Below are positions 1 through 12,339 of a stretch of DNA of 64,000 nucleotides, one piece after another. The translations under genes and the position numbers were made by a program. Every line of letters starts with the position of its first letter. The first letter of the stretch is position 1. The DNA comes from Litsea cubeba (lineage: Eukaryota > Streptophyta > Magnoliopsida > Laurales > Lauraceae). The stretch lies in contig CM022951.1 in NCBI GenBank assembly GCA_012931725.1, forward strand, positions 69,267,992 through 69,331,991. Reading direction: 5' to 3'. The notes under the pieces were generated by a model that did no database searches, was not told where the DNA came from, and saw only the letters and a list, made by a program, of their open reading frames with translations.

Positions 1-187
1 AACCAGTAAACCGCAAATATCTACTTCACGAAGCAATCTAGATGGAGATGATACTAAGGCCTGGAAACTTCATCATCCAGCGCATAATGGAATCTTGGAT
101 GAGCACAAACCACATTGTATTAAACACCAAGACAACTTTCAACTTACATAAAATGCACAATCTTCTGCACGTGATCCAACCTCGAGT

Positions 188-3100
188 CTAAGTAATGCAT
201 GTCTGCACTTCTGCTACTTGTTCTTTATACTCCAAACCTGGGAACTGTCCAATATCATGGCCATCAATCGGTTGAAACTCATTGTGCAAACCGAGAGCAA
301 ACTCATCAGGCTGTGCTACTCCACTTTGCAGATAATCTGCAATCTGCATTGTAAAGACATATCAGACTATTAGGGAGAGAAGGCAGGAGAATATGCAACA
401 TCACCCATCACCCAGGTTATTTTTTCCCTTTAATAAGGTGGAGAGTAAAAAAGATACTAGAAGTAAATCAGAAAATTAAAAAATTGGCCGAATCTGAATT
501 GGCTCAGACACAGTCCACACTTTGTCAAATGGAATTCATTGGCTCAATCAACTCAACTGAGCCTTGTTGCAACACGGCCAAGTCAACTCGGACTTGGTAG
601 CAATCAAGTCAGACAAGGATACTAAGATGTAAAACCAAGAAGTAACTCAATGTGATCGTGCAACAAAAAAAATATATGTGATACAAAATAGTGCAACGTA
701 AAAATAAATTTAGATGTGTGCTGCGGTTGCCTATTTGAATAACCAAAGGAAGACACTGAAATGTAATCACTTTAACCTAAGCACAAGCAGCAGAACTAAA
801 CTTCAATTGTAGATAACATTTATGCACCCATGAAAAGGACCCTTTATAACAATTTGAAAACATTCATTTGCTTAAGTGACTTCAGGGAAATCTCGTCCCT
901 ATGAAAGGCAGTTCGTGCAGAATTTTCCTTAATAAAGAAAATATGTGTCAATTTGCAAATTGGAAAACTCTAAATACACATACCAAAGTATTTATTTTCT
1001 CAATTTGCAGATTTCTAATTACTAAATTCATACCAGAACAAACTCCAATAGAGGTGCTCTGGCAGGATGGCTGTTATCAGCTACTTACTGCAGTTACTTG
1101 AATTTTATTTTTCCTAGTCACTATAACTATTTTAATGACACCACCCAAGAAAAATCCAAATCAAATAACTTCCCAACAATAATTATTGTGGTTAATCAGC
1201 CAGTAACCTCTAATTTCAAGCACCCAAGCTTATATCATATTTTTCAAAAAAGAAATCTGATTTCCAAAATCAACTTGCACTAAACACACTTCACCAGAGG
1301 AATTCTCAATTTTCAATATATTAAAGAAATCATAAGAGTGCCAGTCACACTAGGCTCCCAGTTTCTATTGGACTATTTTTATTATTTTTCACAATCAAAA
1401 TTTTGGCAGTTGGTCCATTCTGAAAGGGTGCTGATCTTCAATTTCAGTCCCCAAGTTGTTTTAACAAAAAAGTGCTTCTGTTGAAGATGACTATATGAGC
1501 ATTTCCCAAAAGTATGCTCCCGCCCAACCCCTTCCCACCAGAACCCCCAAATGCAGTGCGCTTAAAGAGTCAACAAATATTAAGAGTCCAAGGCATATTC
1601 CGCAACAATGGACACTTACATGATCGGCTAGAGCCATGCCGCTTAAGGCTGAAGCCTCCAAACTTGACCCAAGCAGCCAATCGCCACAAATTCCAGCACG
1701 TCCAAGAGGATCAAAGATGCAGGGGACACCCGGAGTATTAGTTGGAAGAGCTGCACCCCTGCATGCTCCAAGGCATGGGAAACAATAAATCCTTAAGCAT
1801 CCACATTCCATAACCAAGATGTAATTAACAGCAATAGTGAAGAGGAGTGTGAATTGCACACCATAACTGGACTCGTGAATAAAAGGGTCGCTGAAGTGAT
1901 CCTGGCGATAATCCGAGAGCCATCTCAACACCCTCAAGCATGCCTGCCTTCACTTTCTCCGCTCTGATATTTGGGATATATTCCTGATGAAAGACCAGCA
2001 TTAGTCTAATTTTACAGGAAAAACCATACTCACTGCAACCAGATCCTGTGCCGTTGATATTTCTATAGGGACAAAGTACATATTATTAAATGGAATGACA
2101 GTTTGATGCAGTGCAGACCAAGGCCTATGCCAAGCAATCCCTTATTAGCTGTGTTAGAGTTGAGTTGATTTCTAAGCCGTATCTCATTTTTTATAGCAGC
2201 AGCCATCTCTTACATCAACACATGATTTATCAGTGTGTTGATACTATTATTAATGATTATGTGATAATTTTCACAATTATATATGCTGTTTGAAAAGTGA
2301 GGAGTTGCATCTATATCCAGATTTGGGCATGAGTAGGCATCTCCGGATCTGGGCATGATTCGCCTGATAACTCAAAACCATTCATCTCACAGAAACTCAA
2401 GCAAAATGATACTTTTCCATTCATAAAGCATAACAAAAATATCATGAATATATAGAAGCTCATCTAACTGTGACAATGAAATCAGACTACAATTAACCAA
2501 CCTGTGGAACTTTGTTTCTTTCTGCATAAGCAGCAGTGCTGAAAAAGGTCCAACACTGAGGGCCCTTACTCTGAGAAGGGAAAAGTTTCTTTGTGTTGTT
2601 TGCCATCCATGAAACAGAATCTACCCCTTTAACAAAAGCTCCCTCAAAAGGAGTTCCAGACACGCTACTAGGAATTGGTAGTGGATCTTCAAATGCAGCA
2701 AGAAGAGCCCATATAGAACTCAACTCCAGCCTCTACAAACAACAAGAAGCTCTTCAAAATCATTGAACATGGTATGTGCAGGTAAAACTTAGGTGTTTTA
2801 TACCTTCATCTGTTTCGCAATCAGTGGTAAACCGGATGAAGCAAGCAAGCGGTTTGCACATTTTCCTAACAAGAACAAGAAGGCAAACCAATCTAGTTAC
2901 TATCAATTAATATAAATCACAATAACTCCTAGGCACATCATTACACAACTTATACTATCTGATGTATGATGAGCAATGAAAAAATTACAGATCACTAATT
3001 TGAGCTTGTGCAAAACAAACAAAGTTAAAGACTGCATACCATTGATGCTTATTGACATTCAGGATACTAACTGAATATTGTACAAACACCACTCTTAGAA

Positions 3101-6100
3101 AATTCACTGGAAAAACTTACATCTTGAATTTCTAACATGGAGCAGAAAGCAACTTGAGACAAAAGATAAACAAAGTACATGAAAAAAAAGGTAAAATAAA
3201 GATGAATATTTGTTCACAATTATTTGCTATAATTAATAAATTCACACAAAAAAAAACAATTAAAAAATCACAAATATGGCATAGAAAGGCAACTGAGGAT
3301 GTAGTTACCATTATGTGAAATAACGATTGCATCGAACTGGCCACGGGGTTTTCCATTCTCACTTAAGTGCCACATTCCATTGAATGGGTCAAGTGCACTT
3401 ATCCAGCAAGGCCTCACCACATTAACCATTCCAGTCTGCAATAATGAACAAACTTCTATTTAGCAAAAGCAGAACATTATATTAAAATCAGCCACCGCCA
3501 CGAGTCAAAGATGGATAGTAGACTTAAAAAATAAATAAAGAAATAAAGGGTAATGGGCAAAAGATTTGAACACATTTAAGATACTAAAATCTGTTTAGGA
3601 TCCTCTAAATAAGAAATTTGAGTCAATTGAATCCCTCAATGCAACACAGCAATAAAGATGAATGAGATTAGAAGTGCAACTTGGGTCAGAACAAATCAAA
3701 CCTACATGGCTCGACCCAACCAAAAGTGAAAGTTAGGATGTGCTCACTTGGGTTCGGATCAAGATTGGGCCTGAATCTTGAAACCTGCACGGAACTCACA
3801 TTCAGGCTTTGGGTACAAGATAGACTGATTACCTAATTTTATCCATAATACATAGCATAAAAACTATATTATACATGAAGTAGATACATTTACTAAATTT
3901 TATACCCATTGAAAAGCAAAGCAAAGCAAAACTATTTGGGTACTTGACCAACCTTAGTCAACTTGGATCAACATGAATTGTACTATGTTAGGAACTTGCA
4001 AACATGGATGCTACGGCCGATTTATCGGCCGTTATCGGCCGTCGCACCCGTAGCGGCCGCTACGGGGTGAGAAAAATTCCTACTTTCCAATTTTTTTAAA
4101 AAATACATAATAAGACTTATTTATGGTATACGGGACTTAATAGATCGAGGAATGGGGTCGGCATAGTGGTTAATAAGGACGTAAAGGAAGATGTAGTTAA
4201 TGTAAAGCGCTATGGAGATGGGATTATTGCAATTAAGTTAGTGTTAGGAGAAGAGATAGTGAACGTAATTAGTGCTTATGCCCCTCAGGTGGGCTTAGAA
4301 GATGGACATAAGGAGAAGTTTTGGGAAGACTTGGAAGGAGTGCTACTAGAGATACCCCAAGGAGAGATGGTCTTCATAGGAGGAGATTTGAACGGTCATG
4401 TAAGACGCGACGTAGATGGATACATAGGAGTACACGGGGGACATGGGTACGGTAATAGAAATGAAGAAGGGAATGATATCTTGGAGTTTTCAGTGGCTTA
4501 TGATCTCTTGGTAACTAACACCTTTTTTAGGAAGAGAGGAGCATTTGGTGACTTATAAGAGTGGCTCATCGAGGACACAAATTGACTTCTTCTTAACTAG
4601 GAAAAGAGACCGCTTAGCTTGTAAAGATTGCAAGGTTATACCGGGGGAGAGCTTGACTTCCCAACATAGGTTGTTGATCATAGATGTGCAGCTACAAAGG
4701 TGGACTAGAAAAAAGAAGTTGTATAGATGCTCAAGGACTAAATGGTGGAACTTGAAAGGTGATAAGCAACTGGCTTTAAGGGAAAGAGTACTAGAGGAAG
4801 AAGTTTGGGCGATAGATGAGAGTGCAAATAATATGTGGGATAAGGTAGCAGAGTGTATTAGGAGGGTGGGGAAAGAAGTCTTAGGAGAATCCAAAGGGAG
4901 GGGGCTCCGGTACAAAAAGAGGCATGGTGGTGGAGCGAAGCCGTCCAAGATAAGATAAGAGTTAAAAGAGAGTGCTTTAAAACTTGGCAAAAGGATCGAA
5001 TTGAAGCGAACTTGGAGAGGTATAAAGAAGCAAAAAGAGAAACCAAAAAGGCAGTTAGTGAGGCCAAGGCAAAGGCATTTGAGGAGCTATATAGGCGACT
5101 TGATACTAAGGAAGGCGAAAGAGAGATATTCAAGCTTGCTAAAACCAGAGATCGGCGGACCAAGGACTTAAACCAAGTTAAATGCATTAAGGATGAGGAT
5201 GAAAAGGTATTAGTAAAGGAAGAGAAGATAAAGGAGCGTTGGAAGAGATACTTCTACAAGTTATTTAACGAAAGCAGTAATAGTGACGTACAATTGGGGC
5301 AGCTTACCATTTCTAGAGAAGAAGCGAATCATATGTTCTTTAGGAGAATCAGTAGGGAGAAGTTAAAAAAGTATTGAAAAGAACGAAGAATGGGAAAGAG
5401 GTTGGGCCAGATGGTATCCCTATTGAGGTCTGGAAGTGCTTGGGGGAGGATGGCATTAGTTGGTTGACAAAGCTTTTTAATGTAGTGCTAAAGAGCAAGA
5501 AGATGCCTAATGCATAGAGGAAAAGTATTCTTATACCCATATACAAGAACAAAGGAGATATTCAGAACTGTGTGAACTGCCGCGAGATTAAATTGATGAG
5601 CCATACGATGAAATTATGGGAGAGAGTTATTGAGAGAAGACTAAGAAGAACAAACGTTTCAGAGAATCAATTTGGTTTCATGCCTGGGAGATCAACCATG
5701 GAGGCTATCTTTCTCCTGAGGAGGTTAATGGAACAGTATAGAGAAGGCAAGAGAGATTTACATTTGGTGTTCATTGACTTGGAGAAGGCCTATGACCGAG
5801 TTCCTACAGAGATTCTTTGGAGAGTTCAGGAAAAGAAAAGAGTGTGTGTCGCATATATTGAGGCGATAAAGGATATGTATGATAGAGTCGTGACATCTAT
5901 TGCCCTAGTTATGGATGAGATTACAAGACATATCCAGGATGAGGTGCCGTGGTGTATGCTATTTACAGATGACATTGTTTTAGTAGATGAGACGAGAAAA
6001 GGAGTGAATGCTAAACTAGAATTGTGGCGGAAAACATTAGAGACAAAAGGGTTTAGGCTAAGTCGATGCAAAACGGAATATATGGAATGCAAGTTTAGTC

Positions 6101-9100
6101 AAAGTAGGACACCTGGTAACATAAAAGTAAGTTTGGGCACACAAAAGATTGTAGAGAAAGAAAACTTTAGGTACCTTGGATCTATGGTGCAACAGGATGG
6201 AGGGATTGATACTGATGTAAGTCACAGGATTCAGGCCGGGTGGACCAAATGGAGGAGTGCTTCGGGGGTCTTGTGTGATCGGAAAGTCCCCCTCAAGGTT
6301 AAAGGAAAGTATTATAAGGTGGCGGTACGACCAGCGTTGTTATATGGATCAGAGTGTTGGGCAGTAAAGCATAATCATGTCAAGAAGATGGAAGTTGCGG
6401 AGATGAGAATGCTAAGATGGATGTGCAGGATCACAAGGAGAGATAGGATTAGGAATGAGGAGATTAGGGGCAAAGTAGGAATAGCACCGATTGGAGATAA
6501 AATGAGAGAAAATCGATTGAGATGGTTCGGCCATGTTAGAAGGCGTCCAACGGAAGCACCTGTTAAAAGGTGTGAAAGCATGGAGATTGCCAGGAGTAGG
6601 AGAGGGAGAGGGAGACCCAAGAGAAGTTGGAAAGAAACTATTACACATGACCTTGCCTACATGGATCTAACAAGGATATGGCTCTAAACAGATTTGATTG
6701 GCGTCGTCAAATCCATATAGCCGACCCCACCTAGTGGGAAAAGGCTTGGTTTGGTTTGGTTTGGTTTACATAATAAGGCTTATTTATTTTCTTCTTCTCT
6801 CCAAATAACATTTCTACACAACTCTTCTACCCTTTTATGTTTAAAAGAACACCAAAAAGCACATGATCTCACCGAATTATAGTTGATACAGAGAGTTCTT
6901 CTCAAGGATTCTTCTCTAAGTACATTCTATTAGACACCCCCTTTGGTAGATGTATTTTTTTCTCTAAGTACTCTTAAGTCTTGACTTCATGACATAGTTT
7001 TTTCTTTTATGAGCCTTTCATTAGTTTCTAAGTTAGCATACCTGAGCAACATGAACACATGTGAAAAAAATGGTCATTACTATTATTTTCTACTTATACA
7101 GCGATACAGGACCTCATACAATGAGGGGACCGCTATGCCCCCTTATCTTAGTTACTTTGGAAAAAAAATACATTTTCTCTCGTTTTCCAATATTCTAGAT
7201 TTTCTACAATTTATGCCAATTGTAGGTCAACACCTCAGTCTATTGGGTACATAGTAGTAGGACTGTGGGAACATATAATTATCAAGATGGAATCGATCTT
7301 CTAAGATAAATATCCCCTTGTACAAATTAATGGATTTATCATTGGTAAGTGCGTACCTATCTCAATTAAGAGTTAATTTTATGCTACTGATGATCATTGT
7401 GATTGAGTCACAAGGATAATAAGATATGGATCTAACTTGGTCGGACAAATTTAATCCAATTGATCAATGGATATTGGTAACTCAAAGTAAATGCATAATA
7501 GAAATTTGAGTTAATTAATCTCTCAGGATTAAAAGCCTATTGCTTGGAAATTACGTGAGCAGTCCTTAAATCAAAGACAAATTTGCATAAGGTGCAGCTC
7601 ATGGTCTTTCAGTACATCCAATATACCAGCACAATGATCCAGAGCCTTACACTTTGATGACTGAGACAAATCACACTATCTCAGAGTGATTATAATGATG
7701 CAACATTGTCAGATGAGATTGATGAGATGCCCAATCTCATCACTGGTTGCGAATCAATTCAAGTATAAGATTTGTGATCTCTGTCTCCTATATATAGATC
7801 TCATCCGCACATACGGATCACATCATATTTTTTTGATGATTTTTCCAAATCGCACCGCTACGCCGCTACATAGCGTTTTGGCGGCGGGCCTACCGCTATT
7901 TTCATCCTTGCTTGCAAATGGTGTCGGATAGTTACAGGTTTCATTAGAATCAGATTCGGGTTTGAGTCAATACCCAACCTGACCTGCCAGAGTCACACCC
8001 CTAAATGAGATGGTGCAAACAGTCAAACATGTTGAAAGTCATCTCTGGTGCTTGAGTTCAAGTTAGATGAGTTGACAAACAATGTGTGACACAGTCAAGG
8101 AAGACAAATCCCGACTATGGTGAATCCAATCGACCCCGATCTTCAATCAAACACTCAATTAAACTTAGATCAGGAAGAAATAGAAGATTCCCATACCTTG
8201 ATCACAAAATCAAACATTCATCTTAAATCCATTGGGAAATAACTCAAACCAAGAATAAGGGATAGAAAGTTTCACACAAAGCAATTTATAGAGGAGAAAA
8301 TATATGACAAACAAGCTTCACATGGATGTTCCATTGCATGCCTCTAATGGTTGCAAAAGAGATGTAATTAGGATGTTCATCTCTATCAAAGACGAGCATC
8401 ATCACAGAAAGCAGCAAATCCAATGACAGTAAACATAAGAATATTTCAACATTGACCTCTTCCTATTTCAACGTAGATCCTTCTTCATTCATCAGTACAA
8501 AATCATAATGAATACTGTACAAAAAAATGGGGAAATAAACATAAATGTAGCAAAAGGCATGAACCTGAGACAAAATTGAATCAGCAAGGGGGCGCATCCC
8601 GCTCACGCCTATGTATCTTGGTGAAGATGAAGCCATCGGTTTGAAATAACCCCCTGCTTCAAGTTCTCCAATTGGCCCACACCATTCTCGAACCAGACCC
8701 CTCTCAATCCATCCATCGACCAGCTTGCCAAACCGAGAATCACTCACTGTGAAGAACTGAGCCGCATGGTCAAAGATCAACGGCTGAGGATCTATTATTC
8801 TTGTTCCCATTCTCCCTCCCAGTCCGTGCATACCCTTAAAAAAAATAATTAGCAGTCCAAATAAAGTATTTTAGTTGCCATTCAACTCAAAATCATTTTT
8901 ACTTTTAACACTAAATATCAAGAATTTAGCATACCCAATCTATCATCCACATGTCAAAATAAAATAGGCTGATGATTTCAAGAATTTAGCATACTCAATA
9001 TATCTCCTGCCCTCTGACAAGCATGTAAGCAATATGCACACAGTAAACCCACTGCTGGATTAAAACACTATACTCGACACTTTTTTGCATTTATTCTTTG

Positions 9101-10171
9101 GGCATCCAAAAGCCACTGATTTTACCATCTTCCAATCAAGCTGACTGTTGTAGCACCTCAATTCCCAAATTCATGTATGGACATCCATCCCCTATCTTTT
9201 TTGGCGGTGGCCCAGAGCGGGTCCCACAAAGTGACACCATGTAGGGAAATACCTCATTATTCTCTACGGAGAGTGAGTACTATTAAAACTGTATGGACGA
9301 GTCCCAACCCCACCAACCTAACTTGAACAGATAGTGATTTGAAGTGGGCCTGACTTGATCCCACCCACTCCTAAAAAAAATCCAAAAATATGGAGATCCA
9401 GCCTATATTATTGGGTCGTTTATTCTTCAAAGAGAAATGTCTCAATGGCAATTACACAAACGCATAGATCATTTACCAAAGAAGGCATCTTTCAACCTCA
9501 CATTCATTACAGGTACAACTAATCATCAGATTTCAGTAACACTATCACTCCATAAGAAAAAAAGGACCAACTAGATGGAATTTTCGAGAGACGGGAGCAT
9601 CCAACTACTGATAGATACAACATTTTCAGTGGAGCATTGGGCACAAGAAAACTGAAGCCTTCTTTCACCCAACAGAAAATGAAAAACTGAAGAACGGTTT
9701 CAATCTACTCTCCGCACAAACAACAAACCCTAAAACTCCATGGAAAAAGGAAGTCATGAGACGGAAAGAAGAGGAACGAACCGAGTCGAAGACCGTGGAT
9801 CGAACGCCCCTTTTCTCGAGTCCGAGCGCGCAGAGCAGACCAGACATGCCTCCGCCAATGATAGCAACGTTGGGGTCATCGGAAATGGGAGCGTTGAAGA
9901 TGAGCTGCTCTTGGGAAAAGCTCTTCTTGATGGCGGACCTTCTAGAAGGTCTTCTCCTATTGTTCTTGGAGCTTTTGGCCTTGCTGCTGCTGGCGGCTTG
10001 AATTGCATATCTCCTGTTATTGTTGTGTTTGAGTACTGGTCGGAAGATTGGGGTTAGGGTTTTGGGGTTGCAATTGAAGAAGGGGTCTGAAGGTTTTAGG
10101 GTTTTTAATGGTGGTGGGAGGAGGAGAGAAGAAGAGAAGCTGAGATTGAGAAAGGCAGCTGCAGCTTGCAT
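188..10171 (-). CDS. FAD/NAD(P)-binding oxidoreductase, renalase-like, plastid-targeted (8 exons)
   Basis: Coding exons in order: 10171-9782, 8834-8565, 3435-3309, 2865-2804, 2732-2502, 1983-1862, 1758-1620, 343-188. All junctions fit GT-AG and the phases join into one 498-aa frame ending in TAG at 190-188. Residues 1 to about 60 are rich in Ser, Leu, Arg and Lys with few acids, like a plastid transit peptide. Residues 101-129 form a Rossmann beta-alpha-beta with the dinucleotide motif GGGMSG (106-111). A second FAD-contact segment, GICGDWLLGSS, is at 423-433. Exon 2 begins GMHGLGGRMGTR, typical of this flavoprotein amine-oxidase-like family. From memory it matches the Arabidopsis At3g04650 type along its length (486 aa there). 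Substrate unknown. The start chosen is the first ATG before the transit-like stretch; the frame is open upstream, but those residues look like leader. Confidence 0.9.
4104..4124. repeat. Left target-site duplication of the RTE LINE
   Basis: TACATAATAAGACTTATTTA plus T, repeated at 6767-6787 with a single A to G difference. Confidence 0.9.
4124..6720 (+). pseudogene. Broken RTE ORF2 (endonuclease and reverse transcriptase)
   Basis: The polyprotein is read in pieces. Endonuclease residues lie at 4124-4535, including GGDLNGHVR. The frame shifts near 4535-4545 (continuing as TYKSGSSRTQIDFF), again near 4912-4922 (continuing AWWWSEAVQ), near 5358-5370, and near 6675 (continuing DMALNRFDWRRQIHIADPT). 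A TAG at about 5516 replaces the Trp expected before RKS. Reverse transcriptase motifs are visible: FGFMPGRST, FIDLEKAYDRVP, then LFTDDIVLVDE, where the usual form of the box is F-A-D-D. About 30 residues normally found between VVTS and ALVMDE are missing at about 5897-5904, cutting the palm domain. The tail YGSECWAVK...RWFGHVRRRP is typical of plant RTE elements. The copy cannot encode an active enzyme. Confidence 0.88.
4125..6766 (+). mobile_element. RTE-type LINE, 5' truncated, in intron 2
   Basis: A non-LTR retrotransposon inserted antisense to the host gene. It starts inside the apurinic-endonuclease domain (WYTGLNRSRNGVGIVVNK begins at 4124) and runs through the reverse transcriptase to a 3' end with four copies of TTGGT at about 6746-6765. 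A short microsatellite tail in place of poly(A) is a hallmark of RTE-clade elements. Flanking 21-bp direct repeats at 4104-4124 and 6767-6787 differ at one base, so the ends are certain. The near-identical duplication suggests a fairly young insertion, although the coding sequence is heavily damaged. Confidence 0.92.
6767..6787. repeat. Right target-site duplication of the RTE LINE
   Basis: TACATAATAAGGCTTATTTA plus T, directly after the TTGGT tail; pairs with 4104-4124. Confidence 0.9.
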
Positions 10172-12339
10172 GGCGTCTGGGGTTTTGGAGAGAGGGAAAA
10201 TGTGTCGAAAGGGTTTAGCAGTCTCGGTATCTTTATCCGGTTCTCTTTTATGAATGATGATGAGGTGGGCCCCAAAGATATCCAGACTGTTAATCAGATA
10301 GATCAGCTGGTGGTTTAATCCGGCCCATAAGTAAACCATGGTGATGGATTTTCATTGTCCAGTAAGAATCTTTGCAGTGGTCCATAATTCCATCAGCTTA
10401 TGCTGATTCCAGTTGAGAATCGTCCAAAATCCATGCCTTTTAGCTTACTTATTCATATATTATTGTATGCATTATTTTCATCTCTAGATTGAGAAGTATT
10501 TTTTAATATCTCAACTTCTGCCATCTAACAATTGCCCGGCCCCACTTTATGATTAGATAAAGTTTAGTAGTTTTATTATTTGGTTAATTTCCTTTTTTAA
10601 AGGGAATTTCTCAACAAAAAGTATAAAACTTGTCTTATTTTTTAAAAAAAAAAAGTATAGAAAATTTTAAATATTCAATCAAGTCCTTTCTAAAACTGAA
10701 TTTTGAAAAATAACAAAAATTTTCTTTAATAAATCATTTGACATTTTCTTAAACTTTTTTTTATGGAGAGGACTCGATTGAAAGAATCATAGAAAAATTT
10801 TATGCTTTTTTAAAATATTCAAATATTGATGTACTTTTTTGAAAATGTGACAAGTTATATACTTTTTTGAAATTTTTCCCTTTTTAAATTACATCAGCAA
10901 GATTAATCCCCCGGTAAACTCACACAAACACACACAGACAAATTTAAAGTGAATTTCAAATGTTAGTAGACATGAAAAGCAAACCCATGCCTTATGACTT
11001 TAAAATTATAATTTTTAATTATGAGCATTACAGTATAGTTTGTAGGCCAATTAAAGTGTGCTAATTCTCAACCAACCGGCAGCCCAACTTCAAAACCATT
11101 GATTAAGGCTTTTCTTTTCTTTCTTTCTTTGTTTTTTATTGAGTTTGGGTTACCATTTATGATAAAATCACTCAATGAGATATAGGATCACAGTGATATT
11201 GTCAACCCCAAATGAACCATTCATATTGAATTAATTTTTACATACTCACACTGTCACACACCAACATAAGATCAGAGGGACTAGTTGTATCTGCTTTTTG
11301 GGCAATTTAAATCTCTAAATTTTTAAAATTGGAACGCCGATAAAGAGTTTGCATTTAAGAAATTCCAGAGAATAGAATTTAGACAACAGTATTCTGGAAA
11401 TTGTAGCTCCCAATAAAAAATATCTCAAGATTTCAAGCATCCACACAAGGCCGATTTGACGACAGGTAAACTGTAGCTACATCTTGGCACAAGTCTTTCT
11501 TTCAGGCACAAACATTTTTTAAAAAAAATCCTTTTTTGTCCCTTCAGCAGCTCTTATAAAAGAACAATTAACCACATTAAAAATGGCCCCATCAAATCAA
11601 CACAAACATCTGGTTGGTGGCATTATCTCAATTCTAAAGATTCAGCAACCCTTTTTTGGCACAACACCCATTTAGGATGGCTCTCACCAAATGGCCTGGA
11701 TCATTGAAGAGTGAAGACCCCCCAGGCAAGCCAAAGCATAGGAGTGTCAGGAAGTTGACAAGCTAAAGCCAGGGCATACATGTCTCACTCAGAGGCCAAT
11801 AGGCTGAAAAGGACATACAATTTGGGCCCAATTGATAAATAGGATGGACTTGGGCCTAAGCGAAGGCACAAATCATTACCCACAGCCCCACAAATTCAAA
11901 CATCCAAATGCACTCAGCCCCATCATTTAGATCCCAATGGGGGCTAGCGGCCTGATAGATAAAACCCAATAGCTGATTCGGAAGGTTTGCAGCCTGAATG
12001 ACCCAGCCACCAATAAGCAATCCAACCGACGATTACCCAAGAACATTCAGCAGGATCTCCGGTTGGGTGAATTCAGCAAATACAGAAATGCATAAGCACA
12101 CACACATAATACAGAGAATGATGAATATTTGTGGTGCTCGGTGTTGAACTGCTATAAATAAGCACCACCACACAGTAAGATGTCTTCTTTCAGGATACAT
12201 ATTAACTTACAAAATTTACACTTCATACATAGATCAGACAAACCAGTGCAACAAGCTTTGCAAGAAGACAGCAATTTCAGAATACAATAAAAGAAAGTGA
12301 CACTGACCCTTTTCTCTCAAGTACGAATAAATCACGAAG
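10172..12339. other. Intergenic: promoter side of the oxidoreductase gene and 3' side of the WVD2-like gene
   Basis: AT-rich, with no supported gene. The oxidoreductase promoter should lie just above 10172, but I see no strong TATA box. The WVD2-like 3' UTR probably occupies about 12070-12339. A pyrimidine run is at 11113-11135. Nothing else is recognisable. Confidence 0.6.

Larger units (their letters stand above)
3998..7921. mobile_element. Possible TIR element that received the LINE
   Basis: The sequence after 3998 (TTGCAAACATGGATG, then repeated GGCCG/GTAGCGG blocks) resembles the reverse complement of the sequence ending near 7921 (TTTGCAAGCAAGGATG, then GGCGG/GTAGCGG blocks). Both continue into a stretch containing AAAAAT. 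The match extends about 90 bases with gaps. Without the LINE the element would be about 1.3 kb. I found no convincing target-site duplication, so superfamily and exact ends are open. Confidence 0.35.
3436..8564 (-). other. 5.1-kb second intron of the oxidoreductase gene, mostly transposon
   Basis: This intron is far longer than the gene's other introns, which run from about 100 bases to about 1.3 kb. Its donor follows the codons for ILSQ at 8565 and its acceptor precedes TGMVN at 3435. A LINE at 4125-6766 explains half of it, and GC-rich, palindrome-like flanks near 4000-4070 and 7850-7920 suggest that the LINE landed in an older TIR element. The rest (3436-3990 and 7930-8564) shows nothing I can name. 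Confidence 0.8.

Noticed and set aside
1491..1937. Single 148-codon minus-strand ORF
   Set aside because: It reads through exon 7, an intron and part of exon 6 of the oxidoreductase gene. Splicing 1862|1758 joins RVQLW to GAALP in the conserved order, so the continuous ORF is chance.
9740..10253. Overlapping plus-strand ORFs opposite exon 1
   Set aside because: They are antisense shadows of the transit peptide and FAD-motif exon, with no homology of their own.
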